In this document: positions 52,953 through 62,877 of the stretch, one piece after another
Position numbering within the stretch: position 1 is the first letter of the stretch
Layout of the letters: every line of letters begins with the position of its first letter
DNA from: Asticcacaulis sp. YBE204
GTDB lineage: Bacteria > Pseudomonadota > Alphaproteobacteria > Caulobacterales > Caulobacteraceae
Assembly: GCF_000495855.1 (NCBI RefSeq)
Contig: NZ_AWGF01000001.1
Span: 248,001 to 312,000 of the forward strand
Reading direction: 5' to 3'
DNA: 64,000 nt
Notes under the pieces: generated by a model
Databases searched by the model: none
Seen by the model: the letters and a program-made list of their open reading frames with translations, nothing else
What the model was told of the DNA's origin: nothing
Program-made: the position numbers and the translations under genes

Positions 52953-55229
52953 CTACAGGGACGGCAGCAAGCCCTCGACCTTGACCGTCCAGCCTTTCGG
53001 AAAGCCGGGGGCTCGGCGCGTTTCGCCGTCCCAGCCGCCTGCCATCAGAGCGACCGCCAGAAGCAAAGAGCCGTTCGACGGGAAATAGGTCTCGGCGGCG
53101 CGCTGATAACCGGGACCGTCGGGACCGGCATCCGCCTGAGCGCCCGCGCCGGTCGCGGTCGGCACGAAGGCCGCTGCGTGGGCGTCGAGATGGACGCGCG
53201 GGGTCATGCCGCTCTTGCCGTACTTGTTGTTTTTGGCGTCGAAAAACAGCCAGTTGACCGCCTCATCCGGGGCCTGAAGCCGCGCGGCGGTCATGGCGAT
53301 CATGGCATAGTCCCAGCCCCAGGTCTGACGCAGGTCCCAGTCGCGTTTCATACGATCGAGCGTCCGGCGCATGGTGGGTTTGTCTACGCCCTTGCCGGGG
53401 AGCCAACCGAGCGGCATCAGGAACGACGGGTGGTCGCGGTTCTGACAGGTTTCATCAAGCGCATTGGACTTGCACGTCCCCGCCGCCTTGTCCCAGAAAC
53501 CCGGCTCCGAAGCGACCGGCAGATAGAGCCCGTCCTTCTGCGGCAGGGCGGGCCATTTGGCCAGCACCGCATCCCAGTCGGCGCGCCGCTTAAGGCCGCG
53601 CCGCTCGCGCCAGATTTGCGCGGTTTCGATGCCCCAGCGGAAATAGGCGACTTCAAACATCGGATCGAAGGTGGTCAGGGGCGCGAAGTTTTCCTGCACC
53701 GGGATGATCGGCGGCCCCAGACGGTAACGGCCCGACGCCTGATCGAAATGCACGAACGAGGCCAGAAGCGCCGCCGACTGCTCGACCAGTTCGCCGTAAC
53801 GAGACAGAACCGTCTTGTCCTTTCCGGCGCGCCACAAAAGCTCGCTCATATAGATCGGATGCGGCTGCTGCCACATGATGAAGGGCGAGACCTTGCTCGG
53901 GCTGTCGGCGCCGTCCGGGCCGATCATCTTGGGCCACCACGCGCCCTTGACGCCCTGTTGCGCGGCGCGGGCGCGGGCCTTTGGCAGGAAGTTCACGTAC
54001 CAGCCGAGGCTGCGCTCCAGAAGCTGCGGCCGGCCCCAGAGGGCGAAATGCGCCGAATGCCACGGGTGCATCTCAAGGTGCGACTTGCCGTTCCAGCTGT
54101 TCGAGAACAGGCCTTCCTCCTGCGGCGGGAAATCGCCGGCGGCATTCACCGCCATCAGATATTGCGACAGGATGACCCGGCGTTCCAGTTCGCTGGCGCG
54201 GGGATCGACGCTGCCCTTGAACTCGACCATGCCGCCCTCGGTCCAGTAGTCCTTCCAGTGTCGGGCGGTATGCACGCCCGCGACGACCGTGGACGGCAGT
54301 TCCACATCCGGCTTCGGTGAAAAATGCGCCATCACCGCCAGGCCCGGCCCTTTGCCCGTCGCCCGCCACGCATGGGGCCCGGCAGGATCGACCTGCCCGC
54401 CCTCGGCGGAGATCGTGGCGTAATAGACCGTGGCGTCGATACGACGCTCCAGCCGCACCTCGGACGGTTTGCGCAGGCGCTCGGTCGTGGTGTGGCTATC
54501 GGTATTCGTCCAATCCGCCGGGTCGGGATTGAGCGTCTTCGACACACCCGGATATTTGACGATGACCGCAAGCCGTCCGTCGGCGACCAGCTTTGAGACG
54601 ACCTCGACATAGACCGTGTCCTGATCGGGCAGGACGCGCGTGACGACCTTTACTGTTTCGCCGTCGAACACAAACTGACTGGTCAGGGCGCCGGTCCACA
54701 GGTCGAGCGTTTGCCGCGTGTCGCGTATATCGGCGAACGTCGCCGGTTTGCCGTTACGGTCTTTCAAATCGAACGCCACGCGCCCTAACGAAAAACGATG
54801 CGGATTTTCGCGAATCCAGGCGATCGCGGGGCGCGTATTGGCCTCGGCCCAGTCCTTGATATAGCCGTAGCGGCGCTTTTGCCCGCGGACGTCGATCTCG
54901 ACCTGCGTATCGGCGACCGTGTAGCCGTTCGGATTGGGGAAGCTGTGCCACGCCCACTGGGCTTCGGTCAAAAGCGGCGCGATCTTGCTATAGGGCTCGG
55001 TGAAGGTCTGGAGGCCCGTGATATCGGCGGTAAAGCCCATATTGCCGTTACCCAGCATCAGCGGTGCCGACGGATCGACGACGGTCAGGGTCGGATTGTG
55101 CCGCGTGACCAGCGCCTTGCGGTCGATCGGCGCTTGCGCGGCCTTGAGCGGGCTCGCCACCGCTACCGCGGTAAGGGCGACAGAGGTCGTCAGCAGCCGA
55201 CGTCGGGACAGGGAGGGGGTAAGGGACAT
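52953..55229 (-). CDS. Tat-exported six-hairpin glycosidase-like protein
   Basis: This 758-aa protein has a twin-arginine signal peptide (SRRRLLTTSVALTAVAVASP). A beta-sandwich N-terminal domain (PLMLGNGNMGFTADITGLQT, typical of GH65/GH95/GH142-like enzymes) precedes a long helical domain. Candidate acid/base positions lie in the middle (SNSWNGKSHLEMHPWHSAHF, with NGKSHLEMHPWH like the GH65/95 clan). The substrate is unknown; rhamnogalacturonan side chains are plausible from context. It is convergent with the BrkB gene and divergent from the pectate lyase. Confidence 0.72.
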   Translation of the reverse strand: MSLTPSLSRRRLLTTSVALTAVAVASPLKAAQAPIDRKALVTRHNPTLTVVDPSAPLMLGNGNMGFTADITGLQTFTEPYSKIAPLLTEAQWAWHSFPNPNGYTVADTQVEIDVRGQKRRYGYIKDWAEANTRPAIAWIRENPHRFSLGRVAFDLKDRNGKPATFADIRDTRQTLDLWTGALTSQFVFDGETVKVVTRVLPDQDTVYVEVVSKLVADGRLAVIVKYPGVSKTLNPDPADWTNTDSHTTTERLRKPSEVRLERRIDATVYYATISAEGGQVDPAGPHAWRATGKGPGLAVMAHFSPKPDVELPSTVVAGVHTARHWKDYWTEGGMVEFKGSVDPRASELERRVILSQYLMAVNAAGDFPPQEEGLFSNSWNGKSHLEMHPWHSAHFALWGRPQLLERSLGWYVNFLPKARARAAQQGVKGAWWPKMIGPDGADSPSKVSPFIMWQQPHPIYMSELLWRAGKDKTVLSRYGELVEQSAALLASFVHFDQASGRYRLGPPIIPVQENFAPLTTFDPMFEVAYFRWGIETAQIWRERRGLKRRADWDAVLAKWPALPQKDGLYLPVASEPGFWDKAAGTCKSNALDETCQNRDHPSFLMPLGWLPGKGVDKPTMRRTLDRMKRDWDLRQTWGWDYAMIAMTAARLQAPDEAVNWLFFDAKNNKYGKSGMTPRVHLDAHAAAFVPTATGAGAQADAGPDGPGYQRAAETYFPSNGSLLLAVALMAGGWDGETRRAPGFPKGWTVKVEGLLPSL

Positions 55230-55690
55230 TATTCAGTCTCCTGAGCAAGAGCGAGCCGGCTTGGATGGGCGTCGCGCGTTTCCTGAGCATCGATTGACAG
55301 CGATGTCGTATTTGTAAAAGTCGTATCTATATTCGACACAGGTACGGTTTCGGCGGGCATTTCCGCCATGACATAAAACCGCTTTGTGTTAGCGATCCCA
55401 AAACCTGACGCTGTTCACGTGGTAAAAATGCCGAATTACCGCTGCGTCATTATGAGGTAAACGCGATTTCGCCGCCATACTGGCAAGCCGTGACCGCAAA
55501 GTCGATGCGCAAAACTGAAAGATTGTGAGACATTTACAACAATTTTTCTCCTCACCGAAATTGATGCGACGCACACATTCACATATGAAAACTATTTTAA
55601 AAAATGCGTCAAAATCGAGCATTTCTGTTTACAAGGGCGTTATAGAGCAATATCATTTTTGAAATAACGATATAAAAAATAGGGACGATA
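55230..55690. other. Divergent AT-rich control region
   Basis: The 461 bp between the Tat-exported glycosidase and the pectate lyase are AT-rich from about 55380. They hold a direct repeat GTCGTATTT/GTCGTATCT (55305-55313/55320-55328, 15 bp apart), bracketed by TGTCG (55304-55308) and CGACA (55334-55338). GGTAA-N10-TTACC (from about 55421) also occurs. These could be operators for a pectin-responsive regulator, none of which is encoded here. No gene is visible. Confidence 0.45.
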
Positions 55691-56995
55691 ATGGAACGGC
55701 ATCATCTGGGACTGGCAGTTGCCATCCTGGCCTTTACCCTGCCAGCCTCGGGTTTCAGTGCGGTGATCGGCACCAACGAACCCGCGCCGTCGGTGACGAT
55801 CGAACGCCTGTCGGTGCTGCCGATGAAGGACCGTGCCGCGTGGGCTGACTATATCAAGCGCTCCGACACGCAGATGAAACTGGACCGCGAGACACTGGCC
55901 AAAGAGCTTCAGCCCGGTGAAGCCCCGCCGCCGCCGCCCGTCGCCGGCAGCGGCAAGATGCCGTTGAACAAGGACGCCGCCTGGTACGGCTCTGCCGAAG
56001 CACGCGCCATCGCCGACACCATCGTCAGCTTCCAGACGCCTGCCGGAGGCTGGAGCAAGAATCAGGACCGCACCAAGCCGCCGCGCCTGCGCGGTCAGCG
56101 CTACGCCAACAATGCCGAGACGATGGAACTGGGTACGGGCAGCTTCGATGCGCCGCACGACCGCTTCTGGACCTTTGTCGGGACGCTGGACAACGGCGCG
56201 ACCACGACCGAAATGCGCTTTCTCGCCCGCGTTCAGCAGCAATTGCCGGGCAAGGACGGCGATGTCTATCGCGCCAGCATCGTCAAGGGGGTCAACTACC
56301 TCCTGACGGCGCAGTATCCCAACGGCGGCTGGCCACAGAACTATCCCATCGAGGGCGGATTCCACGACGGCATTACCTTCAACGACAATGCCGTGGCCGA
56401 AGCCGCCATGCTCCTTGAAGACGTCGCCGAGGGTAAAGCCGAATACGCCTTTATAGCCAAGGATCTGCGTCAGAAGGCCGGGACTGCCAGCGCGCGGGCC
56501 ATCCGTCCGATCCTCGACGCTCAGGTCGTCGTCGATGGCAAGAAAACGGTCTGGCCGCAGCAGGTCGATGCCCTGACGTTGGCTCCCATCTCGGCGCGCA
56601 ACTACGAAATGCGCTCTCTGGCCAGCGCCGAAAGCACCGACATCCTGCTGTTTCTGATGCGTCAGCCGAATCCGTCGCCGGAAATCCAGGCCTCGGTCCA
56701 CGCCGGTGTGGCGTGGCTCAAGGCGCATGCCATTTACGACAAGGCCTTCACCGAGGTTAGCAAGGACGAAGGCCGCAAGCTGATCGACAAGCCGGGGGCG
56801 GGTCCGACCTGGTCGCGCAACTACGACATCAAGACGGGTAAGCCGATCTTCGGTGACTGGGACAAGTCCATTCAGGACGACGTCAACAATATCTCCAAGG
56901 GGCGCCGCAACGGCTACTCCTGGTACGGTGCCGCACCGCAGAAGGCCATCGAGGCCTATACGAAGTGGGCCGCGGCCCACCCGGCCAAGAACTAA
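55691..56995 (+). CDS. Pectate lyase, PL10 family
   Basis: This 434-aa secreted enzyme cleaves polygalacturonate by beta-elimination. It has a signal peptide (about 1-23) and a linker with a proline run. The PL10 domain (about 98-434) has WYGSAEARAIADTIVSFQTP, AGGWSKN, ATTTEMRFLARV and the closing RNGYSWYGAAPQKAIEAY. The usual catalytic Arg and calcium-binding acids should lie within SARNYEMRSLASAES and neighbouring turns. AGGGACG precedes the ATG. It lies upstream of the TonB receptor on the same strand. Confidence 0.93.
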   Translation: MERHHLGLAVAILAFTLPASGFSAVIGTNEPAPSVTIERLSVLPMKDRAAWADYIKRSDTQMKLDRETLAKELQPGEAPPPPPVAGSGKMPLNKDAAWYGSAEARAIADTIVSFQTPAGGWSKNQDRTKPPRLRGQRYANNAETMELGTGSFDAPHDRFWTFVGTLDNGATTTEMRFLARVQQQLPGKDGDVYRASIVKGVNYLLTAQYPNGGWPQNYPIEGGFHDGITFNDNAVAEAAMLLEDVAEGKAEYAFIAKDLRQKAGTASARAIRPILDAQVVVDGKKTVWPQQVDALTLAPISARNYEMRSLASAESTDILLFLMRQPNPSPEIQASVHAGVAWLKAHAIYDKAFTEVSKDEGRKLIDKPGAGPTWSRNYDIKTGKPIFGDWDKSIQDDVNNISKGRRNGYSWYGAAPQKAIEAYTKWAAAHPAKN

Positions 56996-57122
56996 ACCGG
57001 ATGAAGGGGGTATCAGGGTCGGAAGGCATGAAGCTTGTCCGGCAATGATCTCGATATCATCCGATTGGTACGCATAACAGGAATAAGCCGCTCAAGCGGT
57101 CATCAAAAAGGGGTAAGGACTC

Positions 57123-60100
57123 ATGATCACCAGAACATCTTTGAAATATCTGGCCGGGGCGTCGCTGCTGGCCATTTCGGTCGCTACCGCCGGTCAGGCG
57201 CAGACGACCGCGCCGGTCGCCGCCAAGGGCGATGAAGTCACCGACGTCGTCGTCGTCGGCGCCCGTCGTTCGGAACAATCGGCCATCCAGCGCAAGAAGC
57301 GCTCGGCCACCAATCAGGACTCGATTGTCGCCGACGACGTGGGTCAATTTCCGGATAAGAACATCGGCGACGCCATCGCGCGTATCGCCGGGGTGGCTAT
57401 GGACGTTTCGGATTCGGGCGAACCGGGTGGCTTCGCTATCCGGGGTCAGTCGCCCGACCTGATCCGTATCGAAGTCGACGGCATGTCGATGATGTCGACC
57501 GGCCAGGACGGTCGCTCGGTAACGGCGCTGAGCGATATGTCCTCTGACCTGATCAAGAGCGTGGACGTGGTCAAGGGCGCGACCGCCGACATGACGCCGG
57601 GCGGCGTCGGCGGCACTGTGCGCATCGAACAGCGCACGGGTCTCGATTTCGCCAAGCCGCTGTACAAGTTCAATCTGCAATACCAGAAAAGCTCGCTGGA
57701 CGGTGGCTGGTCGCCGCGCGCCAACATCATCGCTACGCGCAAGTTCTTCGACGGACGTCTGGGTGTCCTGTTCAACTTCACCTACGATCAGGTGGTCAAC
57801 GTCTCCGACATCGCCCGCGTGTCGAACAGCTCGACGGGCTACGTCCCGCTGGGCGACTACGACAATTCGGCGGAAAAATCCTTTACCCAGGCCTTCGACC
57901 CGCTGGCTGCCGCTGTCACAACCAAGGCGGGTTGTACCGCTCTGTCGACGGTTCAGGGCATCAACAGTCGCCTGAACTGTTATGCTCAGTGGGAAGACTT
58001 CTTCCCCTCCCTGCCGCGCTTCAGCCGTGAATATCGTGACGATCGTATCACTTCGCTTCAAATTCGCGCCGATTATCGCGTCAATGAAAACCTGACCGTA
58101 TTCCTGTCGTACAACCCCAACCTTCGCGATTTCAAGAATACAGCTTATAACCTTCAGATCGCCGCGCCGGCGGGTACGACCAACAACAACGGTGTGCTGG
58201 GCGCCAACAACGTTCAGAATGTAAAGGTCAACGAAAACCATTTCGTGACTCAGTACGACATGGTGCGCGGCACCACGGCGCCTAACGTTGCCAGCCTGGT
58301 GTGGGATTCTCAGGTCCGTAACCTGCACCGCATCACCGAACAGCACTATGTGCAGGCCGGGGCTGACTTCAAGTGGAACAACTGGATTGCCAAGGGGCGT
58401 ATCCAGTACTCGGCCTCGACCAACGATCGTCAGGATGACACCGTCAAGATATTCGCGCAGCTGCCGTCAGTAACCTTCAAAATGGTTCCGGAAAGCGGCC
58501 TGTGGACCTATCAGGCACCCTCCAGTGTCGATATTTTCAATCCGACATCCTACTACCCGATCGCGGCCGCCAACGGCCTGAGCGCGACCACGGCGATGGA
58601 ATATACGCCGTTTTATGACGAGAACAGCGAGTGGAACTATCAGCTCGATGTCACGCGCACGTTTGAGGACTTCGGCCCGCTGAAAACCATCAAGTTCGGC
58701 GTCCAGAAGCGTGACAAACATAACCAGACCTGGCGCTATGACGGTTTCCAGATCGCGCCCGGCGTGACATTGTTCCATGCGCGGGCCCTCGACGTCGTGC
58801 GCTGGTGCGATCCGGCGACTGCACCGTCAACGGCACCCTGCGTGTTCGGGACGACGCAAATTCCGCCGGGCACTTCGCCCGCGAACTCACTTTACATGAA
58901 CCACACCATTACCCGGGCTCAATATAACGGCATCATCGATGCGGCCGTCGTGCCCCTTCCCGGCGCCAGGTACTTCAATGGTATCGCGGACCGGGGCGAT
59001 CTGCTCAACAGCTGGATGGTGCCGAACTTCGATACCTTCTACAGCATGCTCAGCCAGTACGCCAATCTGAGCGGCCACAATCCTGACTGTCTGTATCGCT
59101 GTCTGGCTTCGGATGGCAAGGTGTACGAGCGCCCGACCTATTCGACAGAAGAAGGCACGTTGTCGGCCTATATCATGTCGGACTTTGAAACCAAGCTGTT
59201 CGGGATGGAGGTTCTGGGCAATATCGGGGTCCGTTATCAGAAGATCGAGGTTCAGGCCCAACCCTCGATCATCTTCTACGAGCGTGATGCGATACCGACG
59301 ACGACCATCATTCCGGCTGTGGGTACGACGCCCGCCCGTACGGTCAAGAGCTATGCTTTTACCGATACGTTCGTGTCGCGCCGCGTCGGTGACGTGAATC
59401 GTACCTCGGAAGATATCCTGCCGAGCCTCAACCTGGCTGTCTGGCCGATCGAGGATCAAGTGGCCGTGCGCTACTCCATCGCCAAGCAACGCGCCCGCCC
59501 GAGCCTGACTCAGTTGACCGGAACTTCGGCGGCCAGCTGCTATAAGGTCGATCCGGCGGATCGTGAGGCCCTCGAAGCCTTCTTCGCGCAGAATCCGGGC
59601 GCGTTCGATGACGGCGATCCGACGACGGATGACAGCTCGTCCGATGAAAATTTCCTCGGCTCCTACATCAACCGCTGTACGGGCCGCATCGGTAACCCGG
59701 AGCTGAAGGGGTATGATGCCGTTGTGTCGAACCTGTCGCTCGAATGGTATCCGAACAAGGACAGCCAGTTCAGCATCACGGCCTATTCGATCGACGTGAA
59801 AACAGGTCGGCCCGAAGAAGTCACACTGAGCGGCTATGAATTGGAAAGCAATCAGTACACCGTTGCGACCTATGAAGATGGTGACGGCGGCTTGAAATTC
59901 ACCGGCGTCGAACTCGCCGCCCGGACGGCCTTCACCTTCCTGCCGGGGCCCTTGCGTTATACCGGTGGTGGTTTCAACTATACCTTCGCGAAATCTTCGG
60001 GGTCGTCGAGCGACTATGACTACTTCTCGCAGCAATATCTGCCGCCGAAGAGCCTCTCGGAGAACGTCTATAACGTCAACCTGTGGTACGATGACGGCAA

Positions 60101-60461
60101 GCTGAACGCGCGTGTCGCCTATCAATGGCGTGACGACTACTATAGCCAGACCTCGGCTCTGGGCGGCAACCGCATCCCGACCGGATATGGCATCGACGGT
60201 ACGACCTCGACGACGGCTTACTTCAAGACCGTTCATCCGGTCTTCAAGACGGGCGCTCAACTGCTTGACGCCCGCGCCTCGTACAAGGTCAATCGTTACG
60301 TGCAGTTCTTCGTCGAAGGCAAGAACCTGCTCAATGACAGCGTGACGCGCTACGCCCCGGAAGAGTACATCAAGCTCACCGATGACGGCAGCACGCCCTA
60401 TGTCTATGACCAGGTCTATAACGGTCGCCGTTATTACATGGGCATCATCACGACCTTCTGA
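57123..60461 (+). CDS. TonB-dependent outer-membrane receptor
   Basis: This 1112-aa protein has a signal peptide (to about QAQ, residue 28). A TonB-box-like segment EVTDVVVVGAR comes just before the plug domain (NIGDAIARIAGVAMDVSDSG, FAIRGQSPDLIRIEVDGMSM). A 22-strand barrel ends in the typical terminal aromatic residue (MGIITTF). It resembles the oligosaccharide receptors of Caulobacterales and Sphingomonads. AAAGGGG lies before the ATG. Between a pectate lyase and a GH105 gene it most likely imports unsaturated oligogalacturonides. No SusD-like partner is present. Confidence 0.95.
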   Translation: MITRTSLKYLAGASLLAISVATAGQAQTTAPVAAKGDEVTDVVVVGARRSEQSAIQRKKRSATNQDSIVADDVGQFPDKNIGDAIARIAGVAMDVSDSGEPGGFAIRGQSPDLIRIEVDGMSMMSTGQDGRSVTALSDMSSDLIKSVDVVKGATADMTPGGVGGTVRIEQRTGLDFAKPLYKFNLQYQKSSLDGGWSPRANIIATRKFFDGRLGVLFNFTYDQVVNVSDIARVSNSSTGYVPLGDYDNSAEKSFTQAFDPLAAAVTTKAGCTALSTVQGINSRLNCYAQWEDFFPSLPRFSREYRDDRITSLQIRADYRVNENLTVFLSYNPNLRDFKNTAYNLQIAAPAGTTNNNGVLGANNVQNVKVNENHFVTQYDMVRGTTAPNVASLVWDSQVRNLHRITEQHYVQAGADFKWNNWIAKGRIQYSASTNDRQDDTVKIFAQLPSVTFKMVPESGLWTYQAPSSVDIFNPTSYYPIAAANGLSATTAMEYTPFYDENSEWNYQLDVTRTFEDFGPLKTIKFGVQKRDKHNQTWRYDGFQIAPGVTLFHARALDVVRWCDPATAPSTAPCVFGTTQIPPGTSPANSLYMNHTITRAQYNGIIDAAVVPLPGARYFNGIADRGDLLNSWMVPNFDTFYSMLSQYANLSGHNPDCLYRCLASDGKVYERPTYSTEEGTLSAYIMSDFETKLFGMEVLGNIGVRYQKIEVQAQPSIIFYERDAIPTTTIIPAVGTTPARTVKSYAFTDTFVSRRVGDVNRTSEDILPSLNLAVWPIEDQVAVRYSIAKQRARPSLTQLTGTSAASCYKVDPADREALEAFFAQNPGAFDDGDPTTDDSSSDENFLGSYINRCTGRIGNPELKGYDAVVSNLSLEWYPNKDSQFSITAYSIDVKTGRPEEVTLSGYELESNQYTVATYEDGDGGLKFTGVELAARTAFTFLPGPLRYTGGGFNYTFAKSSGSSSDYDYFSQQYLPPKSLSENVYNVNLWYDDGKLNARVAYQWRDDYYSQTSALGGNRIPTGYGIDGTTSTTAYFKTVHPVFKTGAQLLDARASYKVNRYVQFFVEGKNLLNDSVTRYAPEEYIKLTDDGSTPYVYDQVYNGRRYYMGIITTF

Positions 60462-60594
60462 TTTGTAAAGCGTACCCTTGTTGGAGACTTGTCCGGTCCT
60501 GCCACCTCTCAGGATCGGACTACTTACCCACTATTTGCCGTCCGGAGCGACTTTCCCTCGCGACGGACGGCGCTTTTATCAGGGACATAGATTC

Positions 60595-62868
60595 ATGACG
60601 TCTAAGCGCGCCGCCCTATTGACGACCATCAGCCGCAACGCCATCCTCTCTCTGACCCTGATCAGTACGCTGACGATGCCCTTGCCGGTATATGCCCAAA
60701 CGGCAGCCGCACCCAAGGTCGCCGGTATCGAAGCGTCATGGCAGGCGCCTCTGCCGCGTCCGAAGCTCGATTTCAACCCAAATGCCCTGCCGTCGCGCGA
60801 AGCCGTGATGGCCGCCGTAGAATACGTCAATTCGGCCCAGATCGCCGACATGACCAACCGCCCGCTGCAAATGGCGACCGGCAGCAATGTCACCGAAGCG
60901 TCGTCGAACTGGGTGGCCGCGACCTACTATGTCGGCGCGGCGCGTCTAGCCCGCGTCTCGGAAAACCGCAACACCCTGCGCTTCCTGACCGCCGTCGCCG
61001 AGCACTATAACTATAGCCTTCGCGGCGCGCGGTCCGACCGGACCATGCTCAATGCCGACGATGTGGCCATCGGCGACCTCTATCAGGAACTCTACAGCCG
61101 CCGCGGCCAGCAGGGCACCCTGATGCCGCTTCAGCAGCGCCTCGACTTCATGGTGCCGCACCTCAATCGCCCGCAAGAGACGGAGACCCTCGTCTGGTGG
61201 TGGTGCGACGCGCTGTACATGGCCCCGCCGATTCTGGCGCGCATGTCGGCGATCACCGGCGATCCGAAATATATCAGGGCCATGGACAAGGAATGGCGCC
61301 GCACCGCCGGTCGCCTGTGGGTCGAGAGCGACCGCCTGTTCCTGCGCGACGAACGCTTCAAGACCCGCATGGGCGACAGCGGCAAGCCGATCTACTGGGC
61401 ACGCGGCAATGGCTGGGTCATCGGCGGTCTGGCGCGGACGCTGGAATATATGCCCGCCGATTTTGAAGGCCGCGATTTCTACACCGACATTTTCCGCAAG
61501 ATGTCGAGCCGCATCATCGAGCTTCAGCAGCCCGACGGCCTGTGGCGCGCCGATCTCAACGATGCGAAGGCTTTCCCCGAAGCCGAAACCTCCGGCTCGG
61601 CCTTCTTCGTCTATGGTCTGGCCTGGGGCATCAATCACGGGCTGCTCGACCGCAAGACCTATTTGCCGTATGTGACGCGCGGCTGGGCGGCTTTGAACAA
61701 ACAGGTTCTGCCGAACGGGATGCTGGGCGCAGCGCAGAAGACCGGCGATCGCCCGGTGCCGACCAAGGTTGAGGAAACCGGCCCCTACGCCACGGGTGCC
61801 TATGTGCTGGCCGGTCTGGAAGTCGCTGATCTCAACGACGAGGTGCAGGCTTTGCCCGAAGCGCCGCAGGGCCGCGATCATCCGGATACGGTCATGGCGA
61901 CCACGCCGACACCGCCGCCGCCGGTAACCGTGGTCGGTGAAGAAGAAAAGGCCCGCCGCGAAGACGAAATGCGCTCGACGCGCGCTCTGGCCTACGATCC
62001 GGCGGTGCTGAAACGTCCCGCCGCCATCGAAAAGCTGACCCCGCCGACGGAAGTCGAGCAAAAACCGCGTGCCGTGGCTCGTTTCGCGCCGGACCGCCTC
62101 GACGACCTGCTGTGGGAAAATGACAAGGTCGCCCACCGCATCTACGGCCCGGCGCTGGAAGCGCGCGAGTCGCCGTCGGGGTCCGGCATCGATGTCTGGG
62201 CCAAGCGCGTCCGTTATCCGTTCATGGACCGCCAGTTGAAGTTCCCGAACTACCACACCGATCGCGGCGAAGGCCTCGACTATTACGACGTCGGTCGCGG
62301 TCGCGGTGCCGGGGGTTTGGGTATCTGGTTCGATAACAAGCTGTGGACCTCGCGCAACTTCTCGACCTATAAAATCGAGAAGACGGGCGGCGACGAAGCG
62401 AAATTCACCGTCGATTACCGTCCGTGGCCGGTCGACGTGGCGCGCAAGGTATGGGAGACGCGGACATTCTCTTTACCTCTGGGCTCGAACTTCACGCGCA
62501 TGACCTCGACGATCCAGTCCGATACGAAAGAGCCGCTGATTGTCGCCGTCGGCATTTCCAAGCGCAAGACCGACGCCGGCAGCGGCGTGGTGTTGAAGGA
62601 TGCCAAGACGGGTCGCCTCTCGTTCTGGGAACCGTCGAATCCCGAACACGGCAGCCTCGGGATCAGCATCCTCGCCGATCCGGCCATCGTCGAGGGCTTT
62701 GCCGAGGACGCCGACAACTATCTGATCCTGCTGCGCGTCACGCCGGGCAAGCCGTTCGTCTACTATATGGGTTCGGCGTGGGACGGCGGGCTCGACTTCA
62801 AGTCACGCACCGACTGGGACGCGTTCGTCGCCAAGCAGAAGCCCGACTTCAATCCGGCTAAAAAGTAG
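60595..62868 (+). CDS. GH105 unsaturated glucuronyl/galacturonyl hydrolase fused to DUF4861
   Basis: This 757-aa protein has a signal peptide (to about VYAQ, residue 35). The N-terminal GH105 (alpha/alpha)6 domain (about 60-430) has WWWCDALYMAPPIL, which supplies the catalytic Asp, and YWARGNGWVIGGLART. A proline/charged linker (about 430-500) precedes a C-terminal DUF4861 beta-domain (AHRIYGPALEARE, GIDVWAKRVRYPF, DYYDVGRGRGAGG). GH105 removes the terminal unsaturated uronate left by lyases. DUF4861 proteins are usually encoded separately beside such enzymes. It is preceded by AGGGA and likely forms an operon with the next gene. Confidence 0.88.
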   Translation: MTSKRAALLTTISRNAILSLTLISTLTMPLPVYAQTAAAPKVAGIEASWQAPLPRPKLDFNPNALPSREAVMAAVEYVNSAQIADMTNRPLQMATGSNVTEASSNWVAATYYVGAARLARVSENRNTLRFLTAVAEHYNYSLRGARSDRTMLNADDVAIGDLYQELYSRRGQQGTLMPLQQRLDFMVPHLNRPQETETLVWWWCDALYMAPPILARMSAITGDPKYIRAMDKEWRRTAGRLWVESDRLFLRDERFKTRMGDSGKPIYWARGNGWVIGGLARTLEYMPADFEGRDFYTDIFRKMSSRIIELQQPDGLWRADLNDAKAFPEAETSGSAFFVYGLAWGINHGLLDRKTYLPYVTRGWAALNKQVLPNGMLGAAQKTGDRPVPTKVEETGPYATGAYVLAGLEVADLNDEVQALPEAPQGRDHPDTVMATTPTPPPPVTVVGEEEKARREDEMRSTRALAYDPAVLKRPAAIEKLTPPTEVEQKPRAVARFAPDRLDDLLWENDKVAHRIYGPALEARESPSGSGIDVWAKRVRYPFMDRQLKFPNYHTDRGEGLDYYDVGRGRGAGGLGIWFDNKLWTSRNFSTYKIEKTGGDEAKFTVDYRPWPVDVARKVWETRTFSLPLGSNFTRMTSTIQSDTKEPLIVAVGISKRKTDAGSGVVLKDAKTGRLSFWEPSNPEHGSLGISILADPAIVEGFAEDADNYLILLRVTPGKPFVYYMGSAWDGGLDFKSRTDWDAFVAKQKPDFNPAKK

Positions 62869-62877
62869 GAGTTCCCG

